From Bryobacter aggregatus MPL3 (lineage in GTDB: Bacteria; Acidobacteriota; Terriglobia; Bryobacterales; Bryobacteraceae): a stretch of DNA of 64,000 bases. Both the position numbers and the translations under genes were made by a program. The notes under the pieces were generated by a model. The model made no database searches. It was not told the origin of the DNA and worked only from the letters and a program-made list of their open reading frames with translations. The stretch spans positions 1,116,001-1,180,000 of the forward strand of contig NZ_JNIF01000003.1 of assembly GCF_000702445.1 (NCBI RefSeq), read 5' to 3'. This document shows positions 43,104-51,795 of this stretch, piece after piece (position 1 is the first letter of the stretch; each line of letters starts with the position of its first letter).

Positions 43104-43370
43104 GTGTGCCGCAATATCAAACCGTTGTTCAACTTTGATCCGCCAACCACCGAGGAGGAGATTCGGGCCGCGGCGCTGCAGTTTGTCCGCAAGATTAGCG
43201 GCTTTCAGAAGCCATCGCAATCGAATGAGAAAGCCTTTCACCAAGCGGTGGACGACATCACCGCCGTGTCCGCGCGGCTGCTCGATGCGCTCGAAACCGT
43301 CGCGCTCCCCAAGAATCGTGAGACGGAAGCGCTGAAAGCCAAAGCACGCGCAACCGCCCGCTTTGGCTAG
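43104..43370 (+). CDS. DUF2277 domain protein
   Basis: An 88-residue protein. It begins MCRNIKPLFNFDPP if the GTG at 43104 is used, which is the conserved N-terminus of this family, so the longer open frame is rejected. Conserved features are EEIRAAALQFVRKISGF, NEKAFHQAVDDI and RETEALKAKARATARFG. DUF2277 function is unknown. It is divergent from tetR with the operator between them, which hints at shared control. It overlaps the amidohydrolase gene by 4 nt at the 3' end. Confidence 0.85.
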   Translation: MCRNIKPLFNFDPPTTEEEIRAAALQFVRKISGFQKPSQSNEKAFHQAVDDITAVSARLLDALETVALPKNRETEALKAKARATARFG

Positions 43371-44515
43371 ATACGCGCCAGACCAATCACCCTCGCGGCA
43401 TTGTTGTAATAAATTTTCTTGAGGATCGGCTTCGGCAGACCAAGCCCGTAGATCCGCCACCGCCCTTGCGGCGGCACCGGCGCGGGCGCATAGTCAAAAT
43501 ACTCATCCTCAGTTTCGAGAAAGCGGTAGTAGATTTCGTAGAGCTTGTCGCCAAAGAGCTGCTGCGGATACTGCACCCCGCGAGGCACCGCATCCGTCCC
43601 AAACAACACGCGATCTTGATACTTCTCGATAAAGCGCCGCGCGGTGCGGGGCTGACGGCCCAGCTCTCCGATACGCGCCGCCAACTCGACATTCATATTC
43701 GGATACTTGTCGAGCGCAGCCGACACATTCGCCAGATCTTCCGCATAGTTGCCGACATGAAGCGCGACAAAAGTTGTTTTGGGATGCCGCGCGAAAACCC
43801 GATTGCGCGCCTCTAGAATCGCATCGTTCGACGGAAAGTCTTTCCCGTTGAAGCTCCAGTCCGGGTGATTGTTCAGTTCCTCAAAGCGTTCGTTATTGCG
43901 ATCCGTCGGTGTGAAGAAGGCACTCGGATCGGACACATGAATGGCAATGGGCAAGCCAAGCCGCCCTGCCGCATCCCACATCGGATCAAAGCGCGGGTCA
44001 TCGATCTTCACCAGCTTGCCGGTGGTCACCTTCTCACGCAGATAGAGCCCTAAGGTTTTCAGCACCTTGATGCCGCGAGCCCCGTTGCTCTTGGCCTCTT
44101 CGAGCAGTTGCACCTGCAGCTTGTCGTAGCCCGGTTCGTCGATTCGCGCCCAGGCCGGTTCCGTGAAGGTCAGAAAGCGGCCCGGATGCGCCTTGTCGTA
44201 CTTGGCAACGCAATCCTTCAGCCCGCCCTGATAACCGCCCGTCAGGTTCACCATCGTCTTGAGCTTCTTGCGATCCATCACCGGCAATAGCTCTTCCGGC
44301 CCCACCAGATAGCGCCGCTCTGGCGTCAGTGAAACGCCGTTCTCTGACTTCGCCGCGAAGCTGAGATGGGTATGGAAGTCAATCACCGGATAAGCCGGTT
44401 CTGTGATTGCCGTCTGCGGAACCCGGAGCATCGAACGAGGCTCAAAGTCCTTCAATGGCAATTGATCCTGTGCAAAGGCAGCGCTCGCAGCACTAAGAAA
44501 GAGACGTCGGTTCAA
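43367..44515 (-). CDS. Amidohydrolase (Amidohydro_2 / decarboxylase-like), secreted
   Basis: A 382-residue protein with a short leader (MNRRLFLSAASAAFAQ). The metal motif DFHTHLSF is the first HxH, followed by IAIHVSD, VALHVGN and FGTDAVP with the terminal aspartate. These residues match the TIM-barrel Amidohydro_2 family (metal-dependent hydrolases and decarboxylases). The TTG start overlaps the TGA of the epimerase gene (TTGA), indicating translational coupling. It is the last gene of a four-gene minus-strand operon; the substrate is unknown. Confidence 0.85.
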   Translation of the reverse strand: MNRRLFLSAASAAFAQDQLPLKDFEPRSMLRVPQTAITEPAYPVIDFHTHLSFAAKSENGVSLTPERRYLVGPEELLPVMDRKKLKTMVNLTGGYQGGLKDCVAKYDKAHPGRFLTFTEPAWARIDEPGYDKLQVQLLEEAKSNGARGIKVLKTLGLYLREKVTTGKLVKIDDPRFDPMWDAAGRLGLPIAIHVSDPSAFFTPTDRNNERFEELNNHPDWSFNGKDFPSNDAILEARNRVFARHPKTTFVALHVGNYAEDLANVSAALDKYPNMNVELAARIGELGRQPRTARRFIEKYQDRVLFGTDAVPRGVQYPQQLFGDKLYEIYYRFLETEDEYFDYAPAPVPPQGRWRIYGLGLPKPILKKIYYNNAARVIGLARI

Positions 44516-45810
44516 GCAGTTTTCTCCCGGATCGCACGAAGGCGAAGAATCGATTCCATCATCGCGCGGCCATTATGATACGCGGACTTCCAGGCCTGCG
44601 CCTTATCGCCCTCCGCTTTGCCAGCGGGCGATAGATTCGAGTGCCAATCGCCATGTTTCCAATCGATCTGGAACTTATCACAGAAGTCCCAGGTCTTGCG
44701 AAAAACATCGAAGTACTCAGTATTGCTCGTCAGTTGATACATCGTGAGCGCCCCCACGAGAGCTTCCGCCTGGACCCACCAGCTCTTGTTGCGATTGTTC
44801 GCCGCTTCGCCGATGGCCCCACTCGTAAAGAAGCCACCCAGCTTTTCGTCAAAACCGTAGCTGCGGCATTTGGCGAAGTTCGCACGAAACAGGTCGACAT
44901 ACGGGCTGAAGGGAACTCCGGCGGCGCGCGCCGCCTCCACAATCAACCAGATGTTCTCGAGATCGTGACCATAGCTCACCGTGGCAAAGGAACCCTCAAG
45001 ACGCGGCGACCAGTCGCGATTGTACTTGTCCGTGCAAACAACCGCCGCCTTGCGCACCACCGCATTCGATTCAATCGAGATCAATTCGAGAAGCCGATCC
45101 CGCACCGTCGCATGGTGAGATGCCTGATAGAGCGTGGTCATCGCCTCCATCAGGTGAAGGTGCGTGTTCATCAACTTCATGCCAGGTGCGGAATCGCCGA
45201 TGTAGATGGGTTCGTTGACAGGAGGTGTCGACCAGTCCGGCAGAAAGTATTCGACATAGCCGCCATGCACCGGGTCATGAGCCCTCTTCTCCAGCAGGTC
45301 AAAGAAGCGCATCGCAAATTCAAGCACATCCTTGCGCCTCGAAGCCATGGCGTACTCGGCAATTGCATAGATCGCAAAGCTCTGCCCATAGAGATGCTTA
45401 TTCCTCTTGGTCGCATTCCCACCGGCATCCAGCTCCCAGAAAAATCCGCCATCCTTCGAGTCCCACATCTTGGAGCGCAGAAAGCGATACCCATGCTCCG
45501 CGGCCGCCAGCATATTCTTCGGCTCATGGCCCCAACGCGCCATCCGGGAGTAGAACCAGACCATGCGCGCTTGCGTCACAATCATCCGTACACCCGGCCC
45601 CTTCGGGTTGCCATCGACATCGTGATTCAGAAGATAGCCGCCCGCGGGATCGATCGTATTCGGATACCAGAAGCCGAGAATATTCTCCGTCAGTGTTTTC
45701 TCCAGCTTCACGATCAATCGATCGAGTTCAGCCTTGGTCGGGAGCAGTGGTGCGGCGGCCGCCCCCACTGGAAGGATTGCAAAGCTACGGCGAGTCATGG
45801 GAGCTTTCAT
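44512..45810 (-). CDS. N-acylglucosamine 2-epimerase family (AGE/CE-like) protein
   Basis: A 432-residue alpha/alpha-barrel enzyme with a Tat-like leader (MTRRSFAILPVGAAAAPLLP from the second Met). Family motifs are FWYPNTIDPAGGYLLNHDVDG, ARMVWFYSRMAR, DGGFFWELDAGG, HLYGQSFAIYAIAEY and the histidine block SYGHDLENIWLI. Members epimerise the C2 of sugars (N-acetylglucosamine, mannose, cellobiose). The ATG at 45810 lies 1 nt after the upstream stop. Export would make this an unusual periplasmic epimerase-like protein. Confidence 0.85.
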   Translation of the reverse strand: MKAPMTRRSFAILPVGAAAAPLLPTKAELDRLIVKLEKTLTENILGFWYPNTIDPAGGYLLNHDVDGNPKGPGVRMIVTQARMVWFYSRMARWGHEPKNMLAAAEHGYRFLRSKMWDSKDGGFFWELDAGGNATKRNKHLYGQSFAIYAIAEYAMASRRKDVLEFAMRFFDLLEKRAHDPVHGGYVEYFLPDWSTPPVNEPIYIGDSAPGMKLMNTHLHLMEAMTTLYQASHHATVRDRLLELISIESNAVVRKAAVVCTDKYNRDWSPRLEGSFATVSYGHDLENIWLIVEAARAAGVPFSPYVDLFRANFAKCRSYGFDEKLGGFFTSGAIGEAANNRNKSWWVQAEALVGALTMYQLTSNTEYFDVFRKTWDFCDKFQIDWKHGDWHSNLSPAGKAEGDKAQAWKSAYHNGRAMMESILRLRAIREKTA

Positions 45811-45811
45811 C

Positions 45812-47110
45812 CTAGCGCCGACGGTTGGTCACCTGCGTCGCGCGAATCATCTTTCCCCACAAAGAGGACGTGAGATCTTCCAGATCGCGCGCCTCGTGAT
45901 CGACCGTGACGTTCCAGTGCATTCCCGCCATCTCATCTGCGGTGCCAGGTCCCCAGACCACTCGCTGGGGAGGCTGATTCGGGTTGCGCGGATTCGCCGC
46001 GGAATTGTCATAGTCGATCTCCATCTCAAGCAGCGTACCCGCCTTGAGCTTTAGCGGCACTTTCAGTTGGTAGATGTCCTGCCAATTGAAGTCCCAGTCC
46101 GGAATCCACAGGACCGTCCGCTTGCGCCCTCCCGGAGGCGTGATCGAAGCACGCACCCGCCTGGCAACGAAGTGCGCATGGGGAATCATCTGCCACAGCG
46201 TTACATCCACCGGCACTTCAAAGTAATCATGAACCTGATACTTTGCCTGGCCCGCTGGAATGTCGATGCGATTGGAGGTGAGCGCGATATCGAGCAGGCG
46301 CCGTTCCGGTGCGTTTGCGGCAAAGAATACATTGATCTTGCTTTGATCCGTCTCTGGCTTGCCGGTGGCGTGATAGTGAATCTGGATCACCACATCGGCG
46401 CCCTTGGGAGCGCGCACCGCCGTCCCAGGAGGCATTGTCAGTGGTCCATTTCCCGGCGACCATCCCCCCAGGCTCGCAACAGGCAGAAAGCCAGGCGTGC
46501 CAAAGCACGAATAACCCGGCCCAGGGTCTTCCGCATCCAACTTGCGGGCAGCGCCCGACAGATCAAAGAAGACTAACGCATGGTGCACAACCTTGCGATT
46601 CCCCGGGACAAACTCATAGCCATGGATCCAAGCAGGCTGCGCCAGTCCGGACGGAATGACAAAGCAACGATAGAGATCCTGGCTCTCCGCCGGCACTTCA
46701 AAAGGCTGGGCCATGGTCCAACTACGATCGGCAACAGGCGTAGGCGCAGCCGCCTTCGCCTCCACCAGCGCGCCTGTCCCAAGCGGCGCTCCTGCAACAG
46801 ACCAGGCCTGCAGCGTCGCGATTTCGGCGAGGGTCAAACGGCGTTCGCGGTGGAAGGCAACACTGGGTGGCGCTGGCTTCCAGGGAGGCATAAAGCGAGT
46901 GGAAGCGGCCAAGGCAATCTGCTTTGCATGCTTCCGTGCGGCCTCAAAAGTATCGAGAGCAAAAGGACCAACCTCACCCGGCCGATGGCACTGGACGCAG
47001 TGCTTCTCGAGGATGGGGCGAACCTCCGAGGAATAAGTGGCGCCGCTACTCGGAAGGCTTTTCGCGAGGAGGAGCCACAGCCAGAAAATCTTCCCGCACG
47101 CGCTCGACAT
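45812..47110 (-). CDS. Cytochrome c / Cu type II ascorbate-dependent monooxygenase-like protein
   Basis: From the ATG at 47110 (432 residues) the product has a signal peptide (FWLWLLLAKSLPSSGA), a c-type haem site C38-x2-C41-H42, then a copper monooxygenase-like part with the pair HH in VVHHALVFF, the HYH in VIQIHYHATG and PHAHF. These match the two copper sites of peptidylglycine monooxygenase. Such fusions are frequent in Acidobacteriota and Planctomycetes; the substrate is unknown. The upstream ATP-grasp gene overlaps its start by 65 nt. Confidence 0.8.
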   Translation of the reverse strand: MSSACGKIFWLWLLLAKSLPSSGATYSSEVRPILEKHCVQCHRPGEVGPFALDTFEAARKHAKQIALAASTRFMPPWKPAPPSVAFHRERRLTLAEIATLQAWSVAGAPLGTGALVEAKAAAPTPVADRSWTMAQPFEVPAESQDLYRCFVIPSGLAQPAWIHGYEFVPGNRKVVHHALVFFDLSGAARKLDAEDPGPGYSCFGTPGFLPVASLGGWSPGNGPLTMPPGTAVRAPKGADVVIQIHYHATGKPETDQSKINVFFAANAPERRLLDIALTSNRIDIPAGQAKYQVHDYFEVPVDVTLWQMIPHAHFVARRVRASITPPGGRKRTVLWIPDWDFNWQDIYQLKVPLKLKAGTLLEMEIDYDNSAANPRNPNQPPQRVVWGPGTADEMAGMHWNVTVDHEARDLEDLTSSLWGKMIRATQVTNRRR

Positions 47111-48254
47111 ACTTGTCCATGAGCGATTGCACCCGGTCATAATTCGGACTGACGACAATGAGGCCGACATGGTGCTTTTTCTCCATGCGCCAAACCAGTT
47201 CCGGATCGTTGAAAGCCGAAGTATCCGGTTTCTCCTGACGGGCCAGACTAACCAGCAAACCGCCATAGTCGTTGCGTACCGGACCAATGCTGTAAGAGCC
47301 TGCGCCACCATCCACTTCAATCTTGGCCCATTCTGCCCAAAGATTGACGCCCGTGCTGTTCGCGATCAGGTCGGCGATATGCGCGCCACCCACCCGAGCC
47401 GAGGTCTCGAGAAAGTAGATCTTGCCATCCTCACGTCCTTGGATGAACTCCGTGTGCGAAACGCCACGCAGCAATCCCATCGCCCCCAAGACCATCGCGT
47501 TCTGTTCGAGCAGCGACTTTTCAAGCGGCGTGCCGTGCTCCAGCAAACGCGTGGTAAAGACTCCGCCCTCGTGACTCACGTCCATCGGCGGCCGCCCATA
47601 ACGGCTGGCCACGGCAAACAGAAGCTTTCGCTCCGAAACAATCGAATCCACATGAAAGATCGGACCGGCAATGTACTTTTCCAGAAGATAGTTGGAGCGT
47701 TCGTCGCCGAGAGTATTGATCGCGTTCCAGAGATCGTCAGGAGAATAGACCTTGCGAATCCCGATCGCGCCGGCCATCAATCGCGGCTTCAGCATCCACG
47801 GTCCAGGCACACGCGCAATGAAGGCATTGATCTCGGCATGATTCAAAACATGCACGAACTCCGGGATATTCAGGCCCTTCTCCGCAGCCTGGCGCCGCAT
47901 CGCAAGCTTATCCCGAAAGTAGCGAGTCGTAGTTGCGCCCATGCCGGGAATGCGAAGATGCTCCCGCAAAGCGGCGGCCATCTCAAGATCAAAATCATCC
48001 AGGGGGACAATACGGTCCAGCTTTTCGGTCTGCGCCAGGTAGCTCACTGCATTGATGGTCTGCTGCTGATCCCACTTCTTCTGCTCGTCGGGCATGTAGA
48101 AGATTTCGTCGATCGCCTCCATTGGCCACTTCGCAACATCCTTCAGGCTGTGCGAAGTCAGAAGCAACACGCGGCAGCCCTGACGTTTGGCTTCACGGAG
48201 GAATTCATAGCCTTTTTCGTAACTGGCGATACAAAGCACCGTGAGGGCGGGCAT
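47046..48254 (-). CDS. ATP-grasp enzyme (carboxylate-amine ligase-like)
   Basis: A 402-residue protein from ATG 48254. The N-terminus PALTVLCIASYEKGYEFLREAKRQGCRV is a pre-ATP-grasp Rossmann part. The ATP-binding part includes PWMLKPRLMAGAIGIRKVYSPDD, YLLEKYIAGPIFHVDSIV and the metal-binding YFLETSARVGGAHIADLI. It likely ligates an amino acid or other carboxylate to an amine or thiol, in the cytoplasm. It starts an operon with the oxygenase and two sugar-related enzymes. The reading frame from TTG at 48263 is an alternative. Confidence 0.85.
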   Translation of the reverse strand: MPALTVLCIASYEKGYEFLREAKRQGCRVLLLTSHSLKDVAKWPMEAIDEIFYMPDEQKKWDQQQTINAVSYLAQTEKLDRIVPLDDFDLEMAAALREHLRIPGMGATTTRYFRDKLAMRRQAAEKGLNIPEFVHVLNHAEINAFIARVPGPWMLKPRLMAGAIGIRKVYSPDDLWNAINTLGDERSNYLLEKYIAGPIFHVDSIVSERKLLFAVASRYGRPPMDVSHEGGVFTTRLLEHGTPLEKSLLEQNAMVLGAMGLLRGVSHTEFIQGREDGKIYFLETSARVGGAHIADLIANSTGVNLWAEWAKIEVDGGAGSYSIGPVRNDYGGLLVSLARQEKPDTSAFNDPELVWRMEKKHHVGLIVVSPNYDRVQSLMDKYVERVREDFLAVAPPREKPSE

Positions 48255-48307
48255 GCTCGACAAACCTCGTAAACTGATGTGGTTGCTACACTTCTCAGAG
48301 TATCCGC

Positions 48308-50869
48308 ATGCAGGGCGTTCGTCAGCAGATCATTCTAGAATTCTTTGAAAAACTCTTCGCTGCAATCGCGCTCTCCTTGGGTTCCGCGATCTCCGGAGTG
48401 GCGCTTTATTCTCTCTTCAGCCGTCGTACCGTTTGGCGGAATTACACGCCCCGAGGGGCGCAAGCGCAGACCGCCGCGGCGCGGGAAGTTGCGTTGTTCG
48501 TCGCTCTCGCATTAGGAGTTTTGATCGCTAAGGCGGTCGGGCAAATTCCTTTTGACCGCATCGTAGTTTCCGTTTTCTTTCTGATTCTCAGCTTCGGAGC
48601 TCTCCTCTTCGGAGAGCGCTCCGCGATGGCAATTGTGCCCAGCTTCGCAGCCAGCGAATGGCAAGGCCCTGCAGGCCGCAACCTCTTTGGATGGGCCTTG
48701 CTGGCCTTGGGCCTGGTCGCAGAGGGCCGACAGCTTCCGGAAGCCATGATTCTTCCTTGTCTGATTGTCAGCATCGGATCGTCCTATCTGCCTACGCTCA
48801 TCGCCGGGCGCAAGGGAGAGCCGGGCCTGCTCATCCCCGGCACGAGCCTCTTCTTTCTCGGCTCGCTCCTGGGGCAACCCCTGCTGCTAGCCGTTGGCGC
48901 CGGTTGGATGGTGCCCACCGCAGTGCAGATCACCTTAAACCTGAAGGCCTCGTTTGCCACCAGAGCCCTCCTCGCCTCGATCGTGGGTGCGACTGGCTTC
49001 TGGGCGCCCCCCATCGCAGGACCTGTCGCCGCGGGACTGCTGTTCCTGCTCAGTCTCGAAATGTGGCCGCTGTCGCTGCGCCTGCTGGTGATGACTTTCC
49101 TCCGCACCTTTTACCGCTTCCGGATCTATGGCAAAAGGAATTACAGCTCTGACGGGGCCGCCCTCCTGCTCTCGAATCACATCACGCTCGTCGACGGTTT
49201 TCTGCTCGGCGCATTCACCCAGCGCATGGTTCGCTTTCTTGTGTACGATGCCTTCTACAAAAATCCAGTCACCAGCTTTCTGCTCTCTCTGTTCCGGACA
49301 ATTCCAATCTCCCAGGGCGCCCGCCGCGATGTAGTCGAAAGCCTCAAGAAGGCACGCGCGGTCATCGAAGAGGGCCATTTCGCTGGCATCTTCCCCGAAG
49401 GCGGCATCAGCCGGAGCGGCCACCTGCACCCCTTTCAAAAGGGCTTCACCCGAATCGTCGCGGGTACCGAAATTCCGGTCATTCCGGCTTATATGAATGG
49501 ACTCTGGGGCACGCTCTTGAGTTTTTCAGAGCAGAAAGTCAACTTTTGCATTCCCCGCTTCTTCCGCGCGGTTGAAATTGAGTATGGCGCCCCGCTTCCG
49601 GCAAAGGTCAGCGCCGCCGAGCTCTGGCGCACCGTCAAATCACTCGAAGTGAATGCCGCATTTCGCGACTCGGAACGGGCCGCCATTCTACCCCTCGCCT
49701 TTCTCGAAGCGGCTGGACGCAATGAAGGCAAAACAGCGTTGATTTCAAACGGCCAAATCTTGTCCTACGGAGAACTCGCCTCCACCGCACTGCTCTTTGC
49801 CCGCTACTTGAACCGCCGGCTGCGCCGCAAGAAACGCATTGGCGTGTATCTACCGAACGGCCCGGAGAAAATGATCGCCCATGTCGCGATTGCCCTGGCA
49901 GGCCATGTCGGCATGGAGATCGGGGAACTCCGCGGCGCGGACTTCGATTCCTTTGTCAGCACGCACGGACTCGGCTCGATCATCAGTTCCCAATCCTGGA
50001 TGGAACAGCACGGCGTCGCAAAAACGGAGAATACCTTCTGGATTGGCCGCGCCATCAAGCACTTCGGCCACCGGGATCGCGCCCGTACCTGGATCTACCG
50101 GATGCTCGCTCCCCGCCTCGCTTGGCGGCAGGTGTGCACCTTCCCGATGCGCAAAGAGAGCGCGGTAGCGATTGTCGCCTCACGGCGAGGTCCGGCGGTT
50201 CTGTCGCAACGGGGAATCTGGAGTGCCGCTCAGGGTGCAAGACGGGTGCTCTGGTTCAAGCCCGGTGTCATCGTTCACAATCGGGTTTCTCTACAGCGCT
50301 CCGCAGGACTCCTGCTCGGCTTTTGGATGCCGCTCCTGAACGGGGCCACGCTCACCATTGACGATCGTGCAGCAGACTTCGAGATCATCGATCCCCAGCA
50401 GGCACGCGAGGTCCATCCGCACAGCAAGCATGTGCTGGTGGCGGAAGACGAGTTGCGCAGCACGCCGGAGGAAGTTGTCGCCAGCCTCGCGCACCGCTAT
50501 CTCCCGGTCTTCGAGTTGCCGGAGGCATCCGGAGTGCTGGCCCTCTCTTCTCCCGAGGTCGATTTCGCTGGAGAAAAACAGAGTGGCATCAAAGAAGGTA
50601 CCCAGGGCTATCTCCCCTTCGGCCTTGAAATGATCGAGACTGAAAAAGGAATTCGGCTCCGGGGCCCGGCGCGCGTGTTGCGCTACCTGGACCAGGAGCC
50701 GAATGATGGGCCAACCAAGACGCAGACCCGCATCGAGGATTGGATCGAAGTGGAAGTGCCTGCGGTCTTTACCGATCAGTTCTTCGTGACCCGGAAATCT
50801 ACTTCAGAGCCGAGTACTTCTTCCACGCCTCTGCTGCATCAAACGATTTCGAGTCTCCCGGATGAATGA
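48308..50869 (+). CDS. Aas-like membrane acyltransferase with degenerate AMP-binding domain
   Basis: An 853-residue protein of three parts. Residues 1-265 have about eight hydrophobic segments and resemble the LplT transporter or membrane part of Aas. Residues 280-460 are a PlsC acyltransferase with H291-x4-D296 (NHITLVDG), PFRT-type RTIPIS near 330 and FPEGGIS (362-368). Residues 470-830 resemble an AMP-binding enzyme (ISNGQILSYGELA; RIGVYLPNGPEKMIA) but the ATP-loop motif (S/T)SG(S/T)T-G-x-PK and the adenylate motifs are absent, leaving AIVASRRGPAVLSQRGI at that position. So phospholipid acylation is likely, acyl activation doubtful. The gene is divergent to the ATP-grasp operon with 53 nt between. 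Confidence 0.85.
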   Translation: MQGVRQQIILEFFEKLFAAIALSLGSAISGVALYSLFSRRTVWRNYTPRGAQAQTAAAREVALFVALALGVLIAKAVGQIPFDRIVVSVFFLILSFGALLFGERSAMAIVPSFAASEWQGPAGRNLFGWALLALGLVAEGRQLPEAMILPCLIVSIGSSYLPTLIAGRKGEPGLLIPGTSLFFLGSLLGQPLLLAVGAGWMVPTAVQITLNLKASFATRALLASIVGATGFWAPPIAGPVAAGLLFLLSLEMWPLSLRLLVMTFLRTFYRFRIYGKRNYSSDGAALLLSNHITLVDGFLLGAFTQRMVRFLVYDAFYKNPVTSFLLSLFRTIPISQGARRDVVESLKKARAVIEEGHFAGIFPEGGISRSGHLHPFQKGFTRIVAGTEIPVIPAYMNGLWGTLLSFSEQKVNFCIPRFFRAVEIEYGAPLPAKVSAAELWRTVKSLEVNAAFRDSERAAILPLAFLEAAGRNEGKTALISNGQILSYGELASTALLFARYLNRRLRRKKRIGVYLPNGPEKMIAHVAIALAGHVGMEIGELRGADFDSFVSTHGLGSIISSQSWMEQHGVAKTENTFWIGRAIKHFGHRDRARTWIYRMLAPRLAWRQVCTFPMRKESAVAIVASRRGPAVLSQRGIWSAAQGARRVLWFKPGVIVHNRVSLQRSAGLLLGFWMPLLNGATLTIDDRAADFEIIDPQQAREVHPHSKHVLVAEDELRSTPEEVVASLAHRYLPVFELPEASGVLALSSPEVDFAGEKQSGIKEGTQGYLPFGLEMIETEKGIRLRGPARVLRYLDQEPNDGPTKTQTRIEDWIEVEVPAVFTDQFFVTRKSTSEPSTSSTPLLHQTISSLPDE

Positions 50870-51737
50870 TCACCCGCAGGCGGAAACGCCAGGACTGTCC
50901 GGCCTTGAGCGTACCGGGCCCCTTCGCTTCCTTGTTCTTGGTGAAATCCTTCTCGCCAAACATGTTGGCGGCAAAGAGCCCGTAGGCGCGTGAGTGCCAG
51001 TAGGTCGGGTGGTTGAAGCTGGTCGGATGATCCAGGATGAGAATCCCCACCTTCTGGCCATCGACGGTGCCGGAGTAGTCCACCCAGTTGCTACGCTTGC
51101 CCCAGACGTTCTTTTCTTTCTCAGCGCCCTCGGCATTCACCATCGTGCCGGTCATCTCTTCTTCGAGACTCCGCGCCAGGCGAATCGCAAACGCGCCTTC
51201 CTTGGTGTCGCCAAATTCGACGTCTTCGAGACCCGTCAGCGTAATGTCAAAATCGACCATGCGCAGCGCCGGGTCTGAGTAAAAAGTCATCAGCCGCGAT
51301 TCTGAAATGATGCGCTTGCCGTTGCCATCGATCCAATCCTGTACGGTGGACACGCTACCGCTCTTCTTGCCGCTCTTAACGTCTTTGACTTTGACGACCT
51401 TGATTTCGCCCTTGCCCTTGCCGACGCCCTTCTGACTCTTCTCGTTCGCCCAGAAATCCCAGCCGTTGACTTCGCCGTAGCTGAACCAGAGGCCGCGATG
51501 ATGCGGATGATCCCGCTTTTCGCCTTCTACCAGATCCATGGGAAAGCTGCGGGAAACCTGCTTGCCATCCGCAGTCCGCAACGGGTGGAGATAGGGCTTG
51601 GGAGCCTCGGCGCTGATGATGTAATCGGTGAAATGTTTGCCGTCAATCTCGACACGGATGCGGTCAGGAGCTTGCGTGATTTTTACCTGCGTCAGGCCGA
51701 GAGTGGCTGTAACGAGCAGAATGCCAATGAGCTTCAT
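50799..51737 (-). CDS. DUF6807 (PmoA-like) secreted protein
   Basis: A 312-residue protein with a signal peptide (MKLIGILLVTATLGLTQV). Conserved parts include YLHPLRTADGKQVSRSFPMD, DHPHHRGLWFSYGEVNGWDFW and HPTSFNHPTYWHSRAYGLFAANMFGEKDF. The His-rich HPHHRG is typical of this family, which is often found in sugar-degrading loci beside Gfo/Idh/MocA and DUF1080 genes. Despite the name PmoA it is unrelated to methane monooxygenase. Its 3' end overlaps the convergent acyltransferase gene by 71 nt. Confidence 0.85.
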   Translation of the reverse strand: MKLIGILLVTATLGLTQVKITQAPDRIRVEIDGKHFTDYIISAEAPKPYLHPLRTADGKQVSRSFPMDLVEGEKRDHPHHRGLWFSYGEVNGWDFWANEKSQKGVGKGKGEIKVVKVKDVKSGKKSGSVSTVQDWIDGNGKRIISESRLMTFYSDPALRMVDFDITLTGLEDVEFGDTKEGAFAIRLARSLEEEMTGTMVNAEGAEKEKNVWGKRSNWVDYSGTVDGQKVGILILDHPTSFNHPTYWHSRAYGLFAANMFGEKDFTKNKEAKGPGTLKAGQSWRFRLRVIIHPGDSKSFDAAEAWKKYSALK

Positions 51738-51795
51738 TATTGTCGAGTAGATCACATCAAGGGTGTCAGCTACAATAAACGCTAGGAGGACAGCA

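Noticed and set aside
44641-45873. 410-codon open frame on the plus strand
   Set aside because: Antisense to the AGE-family epimerase gene, which has recognisable family motifs. The translation is Arg/His-rich without domains.
47037-48272. 411-codon open frame on the plus strand
   Set aside because: Antisense to the ATP-grasp gene over its whole length, with shadow-like composition.
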